Shown here piece by piece: positions 50,422 through 59,472 of a stretch of 64,000 nt of DNA. Location: positions 806,001 through 870,000 of the forward strand of contig NZ_FTMQ01000002.1 in assembly GCF_900156055.1 (NCBI RefSeq), read 5' to 3'. The notes below the pieces were generated by a model. It was not told the DNA's origin, searched no databases, and saw only the letters and a list, made by a program, of their open reading frames with translations. Made by a program: the position numbers and the translations under genes. How positions within the stretch are numbered: position 1 is the stretch's first letter; each line of letters opens with the position of its first letter. This DNA comes from Rhizobium sp. RU33A (GTDB lineage Bacteria > Pseudomonadota > Alphaproteobacteria > Rhizobiales > Rhizobiaceae).

Positions 50422-51336
50422 TCAGGGATATCGCACGAGCGGCGGGAGCGAGGAGAGGATCGATTCGACATTGCCGCCGGTCTTCAGGCCGAAGATCGTG
50501 CCGCGGTCGTAGAGCAGGTTGAACTCCACATAGCGGCCGCGACGGACAAGCTGTTCCTCGCGGTCTTCGTCCGTCCAGGGATTGTTGAAATTGCCCCGGA
50601 CGATCTTCGGATAGACGAGATTGAAGGCGCGGCCGACATCCTGGACGAAAGCGAAGTTGGCGGCCCAGCCGCCCTTGTCCTCGTCTGCCGTCAGCCAGTC
50701 GAAGAAGATGCCGCCAATGCCGCGCGCCTCGTTGCGGTGGGGCAGGAAGAAGTATTCATCGCACCATTTCTTGTAGGCGGGATAGTCGGCGACGGCGGGA
50801 TGGCGTTCGCAGGTGACTTCCATGGCGCGGTGGAACAGGCGGGTGTCGGGATCGTCCTGGCTGCGGCGGCGGTCGAGCACCGGCGTCAGGTCGGCGCCGC
50901 CACCGAACCACTGGCTCGATGTGACCACCATGCGGGTGTTCATGTGCACCGTCGGGACATGGGGGTTCGCGGGATGGGCGATCAGCGAAATGCCGGAAGC
51001 CCAGAAGCGCGGGTCTTCCTCGGCGCCCGGCATCTGCTTGCGGAATTCGGGTGAGAACTCGCCATGCACCGTCGAGGTGTGCACGCCGACCTTCTCGAAG
51101 ACGCGGCCATACATCATCGACATGCGGCCGCCGCCGCCCTTGCCCTCTTCTCGCTGCCAGTCCTTAGCCTGGAAACGGCCCGGCTCGCGATCGGCCATCG
51201 GGCCGGTGAGCTCGTTCTCCAGCGTCTCGAAAGAAGCGCAGATCGTGTCGCGCAGGCTTTCGAACCAGGCGCGGGCGGCGTCCTTCTTCTCCTCGATATC
51301 CTCTGGCAGGCCTTTCGGCAGAACCGGTCGCTCCAT
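50422..51336 (-). CDS. hemF: Oxygen-dependent coproporphyrinogen-III oxidase
   Basis: A 304-residue enzyme that oxidatively decarboxylates two propionates of coproporphyrinogen III to protoporphyrinogen IX in haem synthesis, using O2. Landmarks: [29 protein letters not shown] (landmark [10 protein letters not shown]), [22 protein letters not shown] (catalytic and substrate region), [24 protein letters not shown], and the C-terminal [24 protein letters not shown] (landmark [13 protein letters not shown]). ATG 51336 has GAGGGGG upstream. It is a single gene. Confidence 0.95.
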   Translation of the reverse strand: MERPVLPKGLPEDIEEKKDAARAWFESLRDTICASFETLENELTGPMADREPGRFQAKDWQREEGKGGGGRMSMMYGRVFEKVGVHTSTVHGEFSPEFRKQMPGAEEDPRFWASGISLIAHPANPHVPTVHMNTRMVVTSSQWFGGGADLTPVLDRRRSQDDPDTRLFHRAMEVTCERHPAVADYPAYKKWCDEYFFLPHRNEARGIGGIFFDWLTADEDKGGWAANFAFVQDVGRAFNLVYPKIVRGNFNNPWTDEDREEQLVRRGRYVEFNLLYDRGTIFGLKTGGNVESILSSLPPLVRYP

Positions 51337-51475
51337 ATCGTCCCCCTCAGCTTCTTCAGGCAAACGAATATCAGGTGAAATCGCGGGCGGCCATATGGGG
51401 GCGGGGGTGTCCCCGTAAAATCGACTCGCCTTCCGGTTTTGCGTGGATTAATCTCTCGTCCATGCGAGGGATTTC

Positions 51476-51736
51476 ATGACGAAGATACCTGGCCCGCCGC
51501 CATTTACAGGTCTCAGGAAGCGGATCGCCGACCACCGCGCCGGAACGGCCGGGCGTCTGGGCGGGCAGTTCGTGCGCGAGACCTATTGCCTGACGCGCGA
51601 GGAGGCCAGAGCCAAGGCGCGCGAGTGGTTCGATGCCTTTCCGAAGGCGGCTTACTGGACCGAGGTGGAAAGCTGGCGGCAGCTCGACGAAGACCAGATC
51701 GAGTTCACCATGCGTCGTCTGCCTTCGGCCGACTGA
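51476..51736 (+). CDS. Small hypothetical protein
   Basis: An 86-residue protein, MTKIPGPPPFTGLRKRIADH, central FVRETYCLTREEARAKAREWFDAFPKAAYWTEVESW and a C-terminal EFTMRRLPS. The arginine-alanine helical middle resembles uncharacterised Rhizobiales proteins; no domain name is assigned. A GAGGGA ribosome site precedes the ATG. It lies between the divergent hemF gene and the flagellin paralogue. Confidence 0.65.
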   Translation: MTKIPGPPPFTGLRKRIADHRAGTAGRLGGQFVRETYCLTREEARAKAREWFDAFPKAAYWTEVESWRQLDEDQIEFTMRRLPSAD

Positions 51737-51896
51737 CGGCGCCCGCCCAGGTGCTATCCGACGGCAAATCCCCAATTCGCTAAAATTCTAACATTCTTCG
51801 AAAGCCAATCACAAAGCCTCGTCGCTAGGGTGATCCCCATACAGCCGGAATGATGCCGGCTTCGGATCGACATGACATGCGACACAGGGTTTTCCC

Positions 51897-52850
51897 ATGA
51901 CTGTAGCCTCGTTCAACCCATCCATTGCCAGTCAGGCTTCGATGGCGAGCGCTGCCGCGTCCGCGCTCGATCGTGTGACGCCGCGCGCGGTGACAGCACC
52001 TGTCGCGGAGACTGAGACCGATAACTCCAGCTATTGGTCGATTGCCACCACGATGCGGCCCGGCAGCCTTTCGGCCGGCAGCGTGCAGGAAGCGAACGAG
52101 ATTGCGGCCGCGGTCTCCGATACGGCAGCGCTCGGCCTGGAGCAGGCGACGGATATCGTCGCACGCATCCAGCAGAAGCTCGTGCTCGCCAAGGCCGTCG
52201 GCGTCGATCGCAATGGGATCAACGTCGACATCTCCCAGATGAAGGCGGATCTCGGTCAAGTCGTTGCGGACAGCACGTTCAACGGAGACAACTGGCTGAT
52301 GGTCGAGGCCGGGGGGCGGCCCAAGGTCGCCTCGCTGCTCACCTCCGTGACAACAGGCGAGGATGGCGGCCTGTCCATCAATATGGTCGATTTCGACACC
52401 GCCAAGTCGACGCTCGTCTCACGTCAGGATGCGCGTGACGGGGTGTTGACGCGGGCTTACGCGGGCACCAGCCTCGGCGGCGTGCCTTACAACTACTACC
52501 TGATGGATGCGCAGTCGCGCGAGCCGCCAGAGGCCGGAGCCCGTGAGATCGGGATCGACAGCGGTACGACCAGCGACGAGATTGATGGGATGATCTCGAC
52601 CCTCAATCGCGTCATGATCGACATGGTGAGCGCCAGCGCCGAGGTGAGCACGACGCGCAGCCAGGTGACGGGCGGTGGTGTGCTACTGCAAGGCTTGCAG
52701 GGCACGTCCGAACTTGGTGTCAGCCGACTGGTCGACACGGAGCTCAACGAGCAGCGGGTTCGGCTGACGGCGGAAAAGGTGCAGGATCAACTCCAGTCTT
52801 CGGGGCTGAACATCGCGAATGTTTCGATGACGTCGTGGTTGAGGCTTTGA
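51897..52850 (+). CDS. Divergent flagellin paralogue
   Basis: A 317-residue protein homologous to rhizobial flagellins. The conserved N-terminal D1 part is recognisable as SSYWSIATTMRPG, ATDIVARIQQKLVLAKAVGVDRN and DSTFNGDNWLMVEAGG. The C-terminal D1/D0 part is recognisable as LGVSRLVDTELNEQRVRLTAEKVQDQLQSSGLNIAN (landmarks VDTELNEQ and VQDQLQSSGLNIANVS). The first 40 residues are not the usual MTSILTN-type D0 helix; they are replaced by an alanine-serine rich sequence. Typical flagellins of the genus are about 300-430 residues, so length fits. It lies outside any flagellar cluster, with a terminator at 52875. It may be a minor flagellin, a filament cap or a non-polymerising paralogue. Confidence 0.8.
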   Translation: MTVASFNPSIASQASMASAAASALDRVTPRAVTAPVAETETDNSSYWSIATTMRPGSLSAGSVQEANEIAAAVSDTAALGLEQATDIVARIQQKLVLAKAVGVDRNGINVDISQMKADLGQVVADSTFNGDNWLMVEAGGRPKVASLLTSVTTGEDGGLSINMVDFDTAKSTLVSRQDARDGVLTRAYAGTSLGGVPYNYYLMDAQSREPPEAGAREIGIDSGTTSDEIDGMISTLNRVMIDMVSASAEVSTTRSQVTGGGVLLQGLQGTSELGVSRLVDTELNEQRVRLTAEKVQDQLQSSGLNIANVSMTSWLRL

Positions 52851-52874
52851 GTTCAAGCTGCTGTTTGTGAATCG

Positions 52875-52903
52875 AAAAGGCCCGCTTCGTGCGGGCCTTT
52901 TGC
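52875..52903. terminator. Bidirectional terminator between flagellin paralogue and the alpha/beta hydrolase
   Basis: AAAAGGCCCGC (52875-52885) pairs with GCGGGCCTTTT (52891-52901); both ends give U tracts, so it serves the plus-strand flagellin and the minus-strand gene ending at 52931. Confidence 0.9.
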
Positions 52904-52930
52904 TGTTTTCGGCTGCTGACCTGCTCTTGT

Positions 52931-54244
52931 TCAGCTCTTGGTGCGGGGACGCCTTGCTTTGCTGCGCGGCAGCCGCACCATGATCGGGGTCGCGGCTTTG
53001 CCTGCCTTCTTCGGCGCGTCGGTGTCCTTGGTCGGGACTGTCGGCGACGCGGCGGCTTCGGCGCTCGGCTCCGTCGTCTCCGGTGATGCCGCTGCCTCCG
53101 GCAAGGGCTCATCCGGCGATGATGTTTCAACGTCGATCAGGGCCGGTAGCGGCGCCTCCGCGACGAGCACCGGAAGGGCTTCAGGCTCGACTGGTTCTGT
53201 TTCGATGGTCACCGGTTCCGCGGCGACCTCTTCAACAAGGGGCGCTGCGACCGTCTCGGGATTTGCGGTTGCCGCCTCGGCGGGCGCTTCTGCAGCGGGT
53301 GCTTCACCGCCCAGGATATCGCTGATGATTTTGGTGACCTTCAAGGCTGTCGGCAGGTCGGTGTTGGTCGAATGACCACAGAAGGCGACCTTGATGTCGG
53401 TCGTGATCTTCGGGCGCGAATTGAGTTCGCCGAACCAGTCGAGCTCGCCGACGACGTCGATGACGTCGGTGAAGGCTTCCGGCATCTTGATCCGGCCACC
53501 GAAGGTGACGATCCGCGCGGTGTTGGCCAGCGTTTCGATCCGGGCCGGATCGTTTGCCTTCAAAGCGTAGAGAGCGTCGGCGATGACGCGGTTGCCGCGC
53601 GAATGGCCGGCGATCAGAGTGAAGGACAGCGTGGGATCGGCAAGCAGGGTCGACACTGTATCGGCATCGAGGCCGGTGCGGCGATTGCTATCGGTTTCCT
53701 CGTTGCGCTTGCCATAGGCGCCGAGCTTCGGCCGGCCGACGACGTCGTCGATCACCTCGAGACTGCTTCTGACATGACCGAGCCAGCCGAAGAGGAAGGC
53801 GCCGCCGATGGCCTCGTTGAGGATGTCGCCAAGGCCGTAACCCGACACCACGGCTGCCACTGGGGCGTCGATCGCATCGGCCACGTTGCGCGCGAAGGCG
53901 GCCGCACCGATCGCCGAGCCGCCGATGCCGGCGACTGCCATGGCGTGCACCTCGCGACCACCGCGCAGGCGGAATTCCTCGACGCTGTCGCAGAGCGTCA
54001 GCATCCCGGCGCCTGTGGGCGGAACGATCATGATGAGGCCTTCGGAAGCCAGGCTGTCGCTGATGTAGAAGGTCTCGTCGGCTGTCAGGGCCTTCACGTC
54101 ATAATAGAGCGCGTCCATGCCGGTATTGCGGAGACGCCAGGGCTCCAGGGCGGCGTTGCGGACCGGGCGCTGGCTCAGGCGCTCGGGGAAGCTCAAGGAT
54201 CGGGCGAACTGGGTAAGACCCAGGGCGAATGCTGTCTCGAACAT
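52931..54244 (-). CDS. Alpha/beta-hydrolase-like protein with long low-complexity C-terminus
   Basis: A 437-residue protein. The N-terminal part (about 1-280) resembles an alpha/beta-hydrolase-fold domain of the kind annotated in rhizobia as an alpha/beta hydrolase or TIGR-type lipase: FTLIAGHSRGNRVIADALYALK has the GHSRGN nucleophile elbow. The C-terminal 160 residues are low-complexity: alanine-proline-glutamate repeats (EAPAAEAPAEAATANPE, EPVEPEALPVLVAEAPLPA), then a basic end, KKAGKAATPIMVRLPRSKARRPRTKS. The ATG at 54244 is chosen as the start; upstream codons lack similarity. Substrate unknown. It is a single gene. Confidence 0.78.
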   Translation of the reverse strand: MFETAFALGLTQFARSLSFPERLSQRPVRNAALEPWRLRNTGMDALYYDVKALTADETFYISDSLASEGLIMIVPPTGAGMLTLCDSVEEFRLRGGREVHAMAVAGIGGSAIGAAAFARNVADAIDAPVAAVVSGYGLGDILNEAIGGAFLFGWLGHVRSSLEVIDDVVGRPKLGAYGKRNEETDSNRRTGLDADTVSTLLADPTLSFTLIAGHSRGNRVIADALYALKANDPARIETLANTARIVTFGGRIKMPEAFTDVIDVVGELDWFGELNSRPKITTDIKVAFCGHSTNTDLPTALKVTKIISDILGGEAPAAEAPAEAATANPETVAAPLVEEVAAEPVTIETEPVEPEALPVLVAEAPLPALIDVETSSPDEPLPEAAASPETTEPSAEAAASPTVPTKDTDAPKKAGKAATPIMVRLPRSKARRPRTKS

Positions 54245-54396
54245 GACTCCATCTCCCATTTTGCTGCAATGCAGCATAGCGCGATACGGTTGAATTAGCA
54301 ATTGCCGTTGAAGCGGCGCATCGCGACCGTCTCGCCATTCTAGGCGAGGGCGACTGTGGGCGCCTTGATCTATGTCTGGTTCCTGCCGATCCGGAG

Positions 54397-54855
54397 TCAG
54401 AAGCCGGTCTGGCGCAGCGCTTCCCCGGCAATCATGGCCGCCGACATCGCGACATTGATCGACCGCTGGCCTTCGATCATGGGAATGATCACGCGGTGAT
54501 CGGCCCGGTCATGCACCGGATCGGGGACACCGGCACTTTCGCGCCCGAAGAGAAGGATGTCATTTCCGACGTAATCGAACTCGGTGTAGGGCAGGGCGGC
54601 TTTGGTCGAGGCGAGCACGAGGCGGCGGCCTTGCGAAAGCCGCCAGGCGTCGAAACGCTCCCAGTTGACGTGGCGGGTCATGGCGACGCTTGCGAGATAA
54701 TCCATGCCTGCGCGCTTCAGGTTCTTGTCGGAGAGCACGAAGCCGGCCGGCTCGATGATGTCGACCTTCATGCCGAGGCAGGCGGCGAGCCGGAGGATGG
54801 TTCCGGTGTTGCCGGGAATGTCTGGCTGGTAAAGGGCGATGCGCAAGTCGGTCAT
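54397..54855 (-). CDS. trmL: tRNA (cytidine/uridine-2'-O-)-methyltransferase TrmL
   Basis: A 152-residue SPOUT methyltransferase modifying the wobble base of tRNA-Leu isoacceptors. The N-terminus IALYQPDIPGNTGTILRLAACLGMKVDIIEPAGF contains the family motif 1 (QPDIPGNTGT). Motif 2 is LLFGRESAGVPDPVHD and motif 3 is IPMIEGQRSINVAMSAAMIAGEAL, the AdoMet-binding trefoil knot. It is the first gene of a short minus-strand segment; a 364-base gap to the ABC transporter start follows. Confidence 0.93.
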   Translation of the reverse strand: MTDLRIALYQPDIPGNTGTILRLAACLGMKVDIIEPAGFVLSDKNLKRAGMDYLASVAMTRHVNWERFDAWRLSQGRRLVLASTKAALPYTEFDYVGNDILLFGRESAGVPDPVHDRADHRVIIPMIEGQRSINVAMSAAMIAGEALRQTGF

Positions 54856-55219
54856 GGGGCGGTCTTATGCGATCGGGGCACGTCGCTCAAGGCGGTCGCT
54901 GTCTTGCTGAATGTCGGCTGTGATCGGTGTGCAACAGTTGCGGGCGAATGTCTCGATCGCCGCGAAAGCCGGCTGGAAAATTCCCCTGTCCGCCGATAGA
55001 AGGAAGCTCTACTTCAACACTAAAGCGGGAGGGCCATCGATGGATCTATTCGGTATTTCGCGCCAGCCCCGATTTATGGCTGTTGCCGCCTGAGGGCGTC
55101 ACCTCCGCCTCTTTTCCCAAACTGATTCATCCTGCGGCCACAAGTGGCCCCAATCATTGAATATTCGCGTCTTGTGCACCTTCGTCCGGTGTCGCGCGCG
55201 CCATTTCTGGAGACGTTTC
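54856..55219. other. Gap between trmL and the ABC exporter
   Basis: I see no convincing gene here. A 60-residue ORF (54911-55093) has irregular codon use and no similarity I recognise. The promoter of the ABC transporter must be in this segment. Confidence 0.4.
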
Positions 55220-57088
55220 ATGTTCTCGTGGTTCGAAAGCCGCCTGAATCCGTACCCGGCCGATGACCCGGTCCTGCCGCCCAAGGGCCTTGTCGCCTTC
55301 TGCTGGCACTACACCAAGCCCGCCGGCTGGTGGCTGGCACTGCTCGGCCTGTGCTCCGGCCTGATCGCGGTCGCCGAAGTGTTCCTGTACCAGTTCCTCG
55401 GCAATATCGTTGACTGGCTGTCGACGGCCGAACGTTCGACCTTCCTGCAGACGGAAGGCGGCACGCTTGCCTGGATGGCGGGCCTGCTGCTGATCGGCCT
55501 GCCGGTGCTCGGCGTGATGCATACGATCACCATGCACCAGGTGTTGGCCGGCAATTTCCCGATGATCGCGCGCTGGCAGATGCACCGCTTTCTGCTCCGG
55601 CACTCGATGACCTTCTTCGCCAACGAGTTCGCCGGTCGTGTCTCGACCAAGGTGATGCAGACGGCGCTGTCTGTCCGCGAAAGCGTGATGAAGATCATCG
55701 ACGTCTTCATCTATGCGACGACCTTCTTCGTCTCGATGCTGGCGCTGGTTGCGTCCGTCGACTGGCGGCTCGGTGTGCCGCTCGTCCTCTGGCTGGCGAT
55801 CTACGCACTGATCCTGCGAAACTTCATTCCGAAGCTGCGCAAGCTGTCCAGCGAACAGGCCGATGCCCGCTCGATGATGACGGGCCGGATCGTCGACAGC
55901 TATACCAATATCGCGACGGTTAAGCTGTTCTCGCATGCCGGCCGGGAAGAGACCTATGCGAAAGAGGGCATGGATGCCTTTCTGGGCACGGTGCACCGGC
56001 AGATGCGGCAGATCTCGTTGCTCAATATCTGCGTCGATATCAACAACGCCATCGTCCAGTTCTTCGTGGCGGCACTCGGCATCTGGTTCTGGCTGAACGG
56101 CACGGTGACCGTCGGTGCGATTGCGGTTGCCATCGGGCTTTCCATGCGCATCAACGGCATGTCGCAGTGGATCATGTGGGAGGTTGCCGCCCTCTTCGAA
56201 AACATCGGCACCGTCTATGACGGTATGGGCATGATGACCAAGGCCCACGATATCATCGACAAGCCGGCCGCCAAGGCGCTTGCCGCCCCGAAGGGCGAAA
56301 TCGTCTATGACGGCGTGCGCTTCCACTATGGCAAGCAGAAGGGCGTGATCGAGGACTTCTCGCTGACCATCAAGGCGGGCGAGAAGGTCGGCCTCGTCGG
56401 GCGCTCCGGTGCGGGCAAGACGACGCTGATGAACCTGCTTCTGCGCTTCTATGACCTGGAGAAGGGTAGGATCCTCGTCGACGGCCAGGATATCTCCGCG
56501 GTCAGCCAGGACAGTCTGCGGGCACTCGTCGGCGTTGTGACCCAGGATACGTCGCTTCTGCACCGCTCGATCCGCGACAACATCGCCTATGGTCGTCCCG
56601 AAGCCACCGATGCCGAAGTCATCGAGGCGGCGAAGCGGGCTAATGCCTGGGAGTTCATCCAGGGGCTTTCCGACATGCAGGGCCGCAGCGGGCTCGACGC
56701 GCATGTCGGCGAGCGCGGCGTCAAGCTCTCGGGTGGCCAGCGGCAGCGTATTGCGATTGCCCGCGTCTTCCTCAAGGATGCGCCGATCCTGGTACTCGAC
56801 GAGGCGACATCGGCGCTCGATTCGGAAGTCGAGGCGGCGATCCAGGAAAGCCTGTTCAAGCTGATTGAGGACAAGACGGTCATCGCGATCGCCCACCGGC
56901 TGTCGACGCTGACGCAGATGGACCGGCTGATCGTGCTCGACAAGGGCCGGATCGTCGAAGAGGGAACGCATCAGCAGCTGGTCGCGAATGGCGGCATCTA
57001 TGCCGACCTGTGGAACCGGCAGTCCGGCGGTTTCCTCGCCGATCAGGCGGACCGTGGCAACGAGGTGCAGGAAACGGCAGCCGAGTGA
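55220..57088 (+). CDS. ABC exporter, fused permease and ATPase (half-transporter)
   Basis: A 622-residue half-transporter of the multidrug exporter type. The N-terminal membrane domain (about 1-330) has six helices, including the coupling-helix region [23 protein letters not shown]. The ATPase domain carries Walker [11 protein letters not shown] near 399, the signature [13 protein letters not shown] near 504, Walker [15 protein letters not shown] near 526 and the H-loop IAHRLSTL. It should form homo- or heterodimers and export lipids, drugs or peptides. The ATG at 55220 has GGAGACG upstream; an earlier in-frame ATG (55157) would add 21 residues. A terminator follows. It is closely related to the transporter at 62622. 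Confidence 0.93.
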   Translation: MFSWFESRLNPYPADDPVLPPKGLVAFCWHYTKPAGWWLALLGLCSGLIAVAEVFLYQFLGNIVDWLSTAERSTFLQTEGGTLAWMAGLLLIGLPVLGVMHTITMHQVLAGNFPMIARWQMHRFLLRHSMTFFANEFAGRVSTKVMQTALSVRESVMKIIDVFIYATTFFVSMLALVASVDWRLGVPLVLWLAIYALILRNFIPKLRKLSSEQADARSMMTGRIVDSYTNIATVKLFSHAGREETYAKEGMDAFLGTVHRQMRQISLLNICVDINNAIVQFFVAALGIWFWLNGTVTVGAIAVAIGLSMRINGMSQWIMWEVAALFENIGTVYDGMGMMTKAHDIIDKPAAKALAAPKGEIVYDGVRFHYGKQKGVIEDFSLTIKAGEKVGLVGRSGAGKTTLMNLLLRFYDLEKGRILVDGQDISAVSQDSLRALVGVVTQDTSLLHRSIRDNIAYGRPEATDAEVIEAAKRANAWEFIQGLSDMQGRSGLDAHVGERGVKLSGGQRQRIAIARVFLKDAPILVLDEATSALDSEVEAAIQESLFKLIEDKTVIAIAHRLSTLTQMDRLIVLDKGRIVEEGTHQQLVANGGIYADLWNRQSGGFLADQADRGNEVQETAAE

Positions 57089-57125
57089 CGCGCTACCATC
57101 ACGGCTAAGACGATTGTTGGAAAAC

Positions 57126-57161
57126 TGGCGGCGGCTGAGCAATCTGCCGCCGACCTTTTTT
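57126..57161 (+). terminator. Terminator of the first ABC exporter
   Basis: GGCGGC (57127-57132) pairs with GCCGCC (57146-57151), followed after four bases by a run of six T (57156-57161). Confidence 0.75.
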
Positions 57162-57350
57162 GGGCTGCAGCTATTCGGAGATACCCCATTTCTAGCGCTA
57201 TCAAAGGTTGTCTACGATCTAAGTAAAATATTCATTGTTTACATTCTAGAACAATTTCATCCCGACCTATCAGGACGATGTCTTGTCCTTACACCTGGCG
57301 ACCTCCCACGCCCGGTTGGGAATGTATTTTTCCTCCCCCCGGAGACATTC

Positions 57351-59276
57351 ATGTCCAATCTCAAGATCAAAGTCGTGTTGCCGTTGCTGTTTGCCGTGGT
57401 GCTGACCTTCGGCATCGGCCAGGGCATTCTGGCCATCAACTTCATTGGAGACGTCAAGGAACAAGTAGACGTCATCGGCCGCGAGCGTCTGCCCAGAACG
57501 CTTGCCGTCGCACGGATGAATTCGACATTTGCCGAGGTCCGCCGCGACTATGCCATGTTGCTGAACGCGGAACCGGCAGAGCTTGATGCGATCGTGTCTG
57601 CCACCCAGGCCGCTCTTGCCGAGCGCGATGCAGCTTTTGCCGCCTATGAGCCGATGATCAGCCTGCCGGCTACACGCGCTCGGTTCGACAGCATGAAGGC
57701 AGCGCTCGCAGACTATGATCGCCTTGCCTCGCAGATGGTCGAATTGAAGCGCACGGGCAGTGACGCTGCGGCCAAGGCCGTGTTTAACGGTGCCATGGCG
57801 ACGAATGCGCGCTCGCTCGTCCAGCTCATGAACGAAATGATCCAGGCCAACGTGCAGCTCAGCGACGCAGCGATTGCCGAAGCAGATGACGTCTCCACTG
57901 CCGCTATCAATACGACGATCACTGCCGTCTTGATCAGCGCGTTGATTGCTGCCGGTGCCGCCTTCTTCAGCTTTGCGCGGATCGTTCGTCCGATCTCGGC
58001 CATCACCGGTTCGATGCGCACGCTTGCTTCCGGCGACACACAGACCGAGATCCCGTTTGCCGGTCGTCAGGATGAAATCGGCGAGATGGCTGCGGCCGTC
58101 AGCGTGTTCCGCGACAACGCCATCGAGCGTGCCGCGCTGGAGCGCCAGGCCGAAGAAAACCGGTCGCTGAGCGAAACCGAGCGCCAGGCCCGCGAAGCCC
58201 AGAAGGCTCGCGAAGCGGCCGAAGTGCAGTTCGCCGTCGACCAGCTCGCTTCGGGTCTGCAGCGTCTGTCGGATGGCGATCTCGTGGCGCAGATCAACGA
58301 ACGTTTCGCCGATCATCTCGATCCGCTGCGTTTGAATTTCAACCAGTCCGTCTCCCGCCTGAAGGACGCCATGCGCGCCGTCAGCGAGAATGCCCGGACG
58401 ATCGATGCCGGCGCCAACGAGATGCTGGCTGCCGCCGACGATCTGTCGAAGCGGACTGAGCAGCAGGCAGCCTCCGTCGAAGAGACGGCAGCTGCACTCG
58501 AGCAGGTGACAACGGCGGTCAAGGACAGCGCTATCCGTGCCGATGAGGCCGGCCAGCTGGTCAGCCGCACGCGGGAAGGGGCCGAGCATTCGGGCGAGGT
58601 CGTGCGCCGTGCGGTTGCTGCCATGCAGGCGATCGAGAAATCCTCTTCGGAAATCTCGAACATCATTGGCGTGATCGACGACATCGCGTTCCAGACGAAC
58701 CTTCTGGCACTGAATGCCGGCGTCGAAGCGGCTCGCGCTGGTGAAGCCGGCAAGGGCTTTGCGGTCGTTGCCCAGGAAGTGCGTGAGCTTGCGCAGCGCT
58801 CGGCCAATGCGGCGAAGGAGATCAAGGCACTGATCACCACTTCGGGCGAACAGGTCCGCAACGGTGTCAGCCTCGTGGATGAAACCGGCAAGGCGCTGGA
58901 GACCATCGTGCGCGAGGTGCAGGAGATCAACCAGAATGTTCTGGCGATCGTCACCTCCACCCGCGAGCAGTCGACGGGTCTTCAGGAAATCAACATGGCC
59001 GTCAATCAGATGGACCAGGGCACGCAGAAGAACGCGGCCATGGTGGAGCAGTCCACGGCGGCAAGCCATGGTCTGGCTCAGCAGGCTGGCCAGCTGATGC
59101 AGCTTATGGCGCAGTTCAAGACGGACGAGAACGGCTATCGCACTTCGTCGCCGCGGGTCGCCCCGGCAACGCCGGCCGCACAACCGCAGCCTTCGCCTGC
59201 CCGGGCACTGGGTCGCAAGATCGCCAATGCCTTCAAGGGCAACACGGCGGTAGCGGCCGAGTGGTCCGAGTTCTAA
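57351..59276 (+). CDS. Methyl-accepting chemotaxis protein (tandem copy 1)
   Basis: A 641-residue chemoreceptor. One transmembrane helix at about 5-27 ([21 protein letters not shown]), a periplasmic helical-bundle sensor (about 40-185), a second helix at about 185-207 and a HAMP domain ([21 protein letters not shown]). After a coiled coil comes the conserved cytoplasmic hairpin, centred near 445 with [21 protein letters not shown] and [15 protein letters not shown]. It ends AVAAEWSEF, resembling a CheR/CheB docking pentapeptide. GGAG lies six bases before the ATG at 57351. The sensor ligand is unknown. The signalling half is nearly identical to the adjacent receptor at 59473. Confidence 0.93.
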   Translation: MSNLKIKVVLPLLFAVVLTFGIGQGILAINFIGDVKEQVDVIGRERLPRTLAVARMNSTFAEVRRDYAMLLNAEPAELDAIVSATQAALAERDAAFAAYEPMISLPATRARFDSMKAALADYDRLASQMVELKRTGSDAAAKAVFNGAMATNARSLVQLMNEMIQANVQLSDAAIAEADDVSTAAINTTITAVLISALIAAGAAFFSFARIVRPISAITGSMRTLASGDTQTEIPFAGRQDEIGEMAAAVSVFRDNAIERAALERQAEENRSLSETERQAREAQKAREAAEVQFAVDQLASGLQRLSDGDLVAQINERFADHLDPLRLNFNQSVSRLKDAMRAVSENARTIDAGANEMLAAADDLSKRTEQQAASVEETAAALEQVTTAVKDSAIRADEAGQLVSRTREGAEHSGEVVRRAVAAMQAIEKSSSEISNIIGVIDDIAFQTNLLALNAGVEAARAGEAGKGFAVVAQEVRELAQRSANAAKEIKALITTSGEQVRNGVSLVDETGKALETIVREVQEINQNVLAIVTSTREQSTGLQEINMAVNQMDQGTQKNAAMVEQSTAASHGLAQQAGQLMQLMAQFKTDENGYRTSSPRVAPATPAAQPQPSPARALGRKIANAFKGNTAVAAEWSEF

Positions 59277-59302
59277 CCACTGCATTTCAGACGATGCGAA
59301 GA

Positions 59303-59331
59303 AGAGGGGCGGAAATGCCCCTCTTTTTTTG
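59303..59331 (+). terminator. Terminator of chemoreceptor 1
   Basis: AGAGGGGC (59303-59310) pairs with GCCCCTCT (59317-59324), followed by a T7 tract. Confidence 0.9.
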
Positions 59332-59472
59332 TTGATGCTTGCGCACGGCATTGTGGATGAGGCGAGAACTGCCCTTCGGCACGTAAGGCTTTGTTAGAAA
59401 TCGGATTGGCATGGAAGTCTGCCGGCATTTTTCCCCGGTCGTCTCCTTCCATTTCAATCCAGGATTTCAGTC

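Noticed and set aside
54911..55093. 60-codon ORF upstream of the ABC exporter
   Set aside because: No domain, no ribosome site, codon use irregular.
57270..59351. 693-codon open frame on the minus strand
   Set aside because: Shadow of the first chemoreceptor; no domain seen and arginine/histidine-rich.
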